A DNA stretch of 39,519 nt. Origin: a virus. The stretch is from positions 1 to 39,519 of the IMG/VR virus record IMGVR_UViG_3300043436_001183. One strand, written 5' to 3'. The notes below the pieces were generated by a model that ran no database searches, had not been told where the DNA came from, and was given only the letters and a program-made list of their open reading frames with translations. This document shows positions 38,663 to 39,519 of this stretch, piece by piece (the stretch's first letter is position 1; the number at the start of each line of letters is the position of its first letter). A program made the translations under genes and the position numbers.

Positions 38663-38681
38663 TTTAGGTTATACTGTCAAG

Positions 38682-39263
38682 ATGAAAGTAAACGAATACT
38701 TTGACAAGGTAGTAGTCATTAACCTAGATCGTAGAACAGATCGTATGGAGCAGTTAGATCCCCAGTTAAAAGAACTAGGGATTGAGTATGAACGCTTCAG
38801 CGCAGTAGATGGTAAAGAGTTGGGCATAGATCCAATTATTGCTGGGACTATGAGCCACGTAGCGGTGATGAAGAAGTATCCTGATCTGAAGGTTTTAATC
38901 CTAGAAGATGATGCTTTATTCGTAGAAGATTTTGCAGAACGCTTCGATCAGGTGATGCAGACTCTACCAAAGAACTACGACATCTTTTATCTAGGAGCTT
39001 TGATACCTAAGAGCACTGGAAAAATAGTACAGATAAATAAAGATTGGCACAGACCAGTAATGACTACTGGATCTCAGGCTTACTGTATTAACCCAGTCAG
39101 GATGCGTCACTTTATAGATAGCCTTGATGGGTATGAATGGTATATAGATATTGGACTCAGAGTCTATTCTGAGAACTACACTGCCTGCCTAGCACAGCCT
39201 AACTTAGTAACACAGTTCCCCTCTTATTCAGACTTACGACTTAAAGAGGTGAATGACTTTTGA
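38682..39263 (+). CDS. Glycosyltransferase family 25-like protein
   Basis: A 193-aa protein. It begins with the family opening KVVVINLDRRTDRMEQLDPQ and the catalytic-type acidic triplet in KVLILEDDALF (EDD at 75-77). SGSQAYC-like and DIGLRVYSENY segments appear later. Such enzymes transfer sugars to proteins or lipopolysaccharide-like acceptors; here it may glycosylate virion proteins or alter the host surface. TATACT lies six bases before the ATG, so it could be transcribed leaderless on its own. The stop overlaps the next start. Confidence 0.72.
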   Translation: MKVNEYFDKVVVINLDRRTDRMEQLDPQLKELGIEYERFSAVDGKELGIDPIIAGTMSHVAVMKKYPDLKVLILEDDALFVEDFAERFDQVMQTLPKNYDIFYLGALIPKSTGKIVQINKDWHRPVMTTGSQAYCINPVRMRHFIDSLDGYEWYIDIGLRVYSENYTACLAQPNLVTQFPSYSDLRLKEVNDF

Positions 39264-39519
39264 AGATTGCAGTTTATACGATTAGCAAGAATGAGGAGAA
39301 ATACGTTGAGAGTTGGTATGAGTCTAGTAAAGAAGCCGACTACCACATCCTTGCTGACACAGGATCAACAGATCGAACCGTTGAGATTGCACGAAGTCTT
39401 GGCATTACGGTTGTCCCGATCTATGTTTCGCCATTTAGATTCGACGATGCTAGGAACGCGTCGCTAGCAGTTATCCCATCTGATGCAGACTATTGCATAG
39501 CACTAGATGTAGATGAGGT
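39260..39519 (+). CDS. Glycosyltransferase family 2, N-terminal part (cut by window edge)
   Basis: A TTG start in a TTGA overlap. The visible 86 residues begin MKIAVYTISKNEEKYVESWY, continue with ADTGSTDRTVEIARSLG and end ALDVDE, matching the start of GT-A fold enzymes up to the DxD-type metal site. The rest lies outside the window. Together with the preceding gene it forms a sugar-transfer pair next to the fibre, which suggests glycan modification of the virion or the host surface. Confidence 0.75.
   Translation, partial: MKIAVYTISKNEEKYVESWYESSKEADYHILADTGSTDRTVEIARSLGITVVPIYVSPFRFDDARNASLAVIPSDADYCIALDVDE

Overview
The window is almost all of a tailed double-stranded DNA phage genome, most likely of an actinobacterium. 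It carries a WhiB-family iron-sulfur regulator (88 aa, C12/C41/C44/C50 and a GIWGG motif), a family restricted to Actinobacteria and their phages. The phage is probably podovirus-like and strictly lytic. It has a large terminase, a portal, an N4-gp56-type major capsid protein and large putative ejection proteins, but I see no tape-measure gene, tail sheath, integrase, repressor or tRNA. TTG and GTG starts are frequent, stop/start overlaps are the rule, and some genes look leaderless, all of which fits an actinobacterial host. The moderate base composition and the relatives of the small virion proteins suggest an aquatic, low-GC actinobacterium; this last point is inference.

Layout. (1) 1-8.2 kb, rightward: the end of an unknown gene, an endonuclease VII-like HNH gene, four tail/appendage proteins (three with a related domain, two with glycine-rich C-terminal halves), two small proteins, a 735-aa tail protein, then the lysis cassette (two membrane proteins and an M15-type peptidase), closed by a strong intrinsic terminator at 8173-8210. 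(2) 8.2-8.9 kb, leftward: an HNH endonuclease and a zinc-ribbon protein. (3) 8.9-16.7 kb, rightward: replication and takeover genes. These are a second endonuclease VII-like gene, a proteasome-beta-like Ntn hydrolase, a Cas4/RecB-like nuclease, WhiB, an SF4-type ATPase/helicase, a Holliday-junction-resolvase-like nuclease, a primase split over two overlapping frames, a DUF1599/Nmad1-like protein, a sigma-like factor, a second PD-(D/E)XK-like protein, an FmdB-type zinc ribbon and a SAM-methyltransferase-like protein, with several very small genes between them. (4) 16.7-20.7 kb, leftward: a tightly packed operon of miniature genes, a short DNA sliding clamp, and a lytic transglycosylase that lies across other reading frames. 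(5) 20.7-21.4 kb: a 720-bp divergent non-coding region with four 13-bp-phased repeats, other direct repeats, a palindrome and three stem-loops; it is the best candidate for a replication and/or transcription control region. (6) 21.4-39.5 kb, rightward: terminase, portal, ejection proteins, scaffold, capsid, small basic virion proteins, a collagen-like fibre and two glycosyltransferases, the last cut by the window edge.

How it fits together. The phage supplies a primase, a helicase and a clamp but shows no polymerase in this window, so the clamp probably recruits host DNA polymerase III. WhiB and the sigma-like factor are candidates for redirecting host transcription. The proteasome-like hydrolase is the most unusual enzyme: the counterparts of Thr1, Asp17, Lys33, Ser129 and Asp166 can all be placed in it. 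The fibre at 37.6 kb and the tail protein at 0.5 kb share a C-terminal domain, and partial genes lie at both window edges, so the window is probably a linear cut of a circular or permuted genome with a short piece missing.
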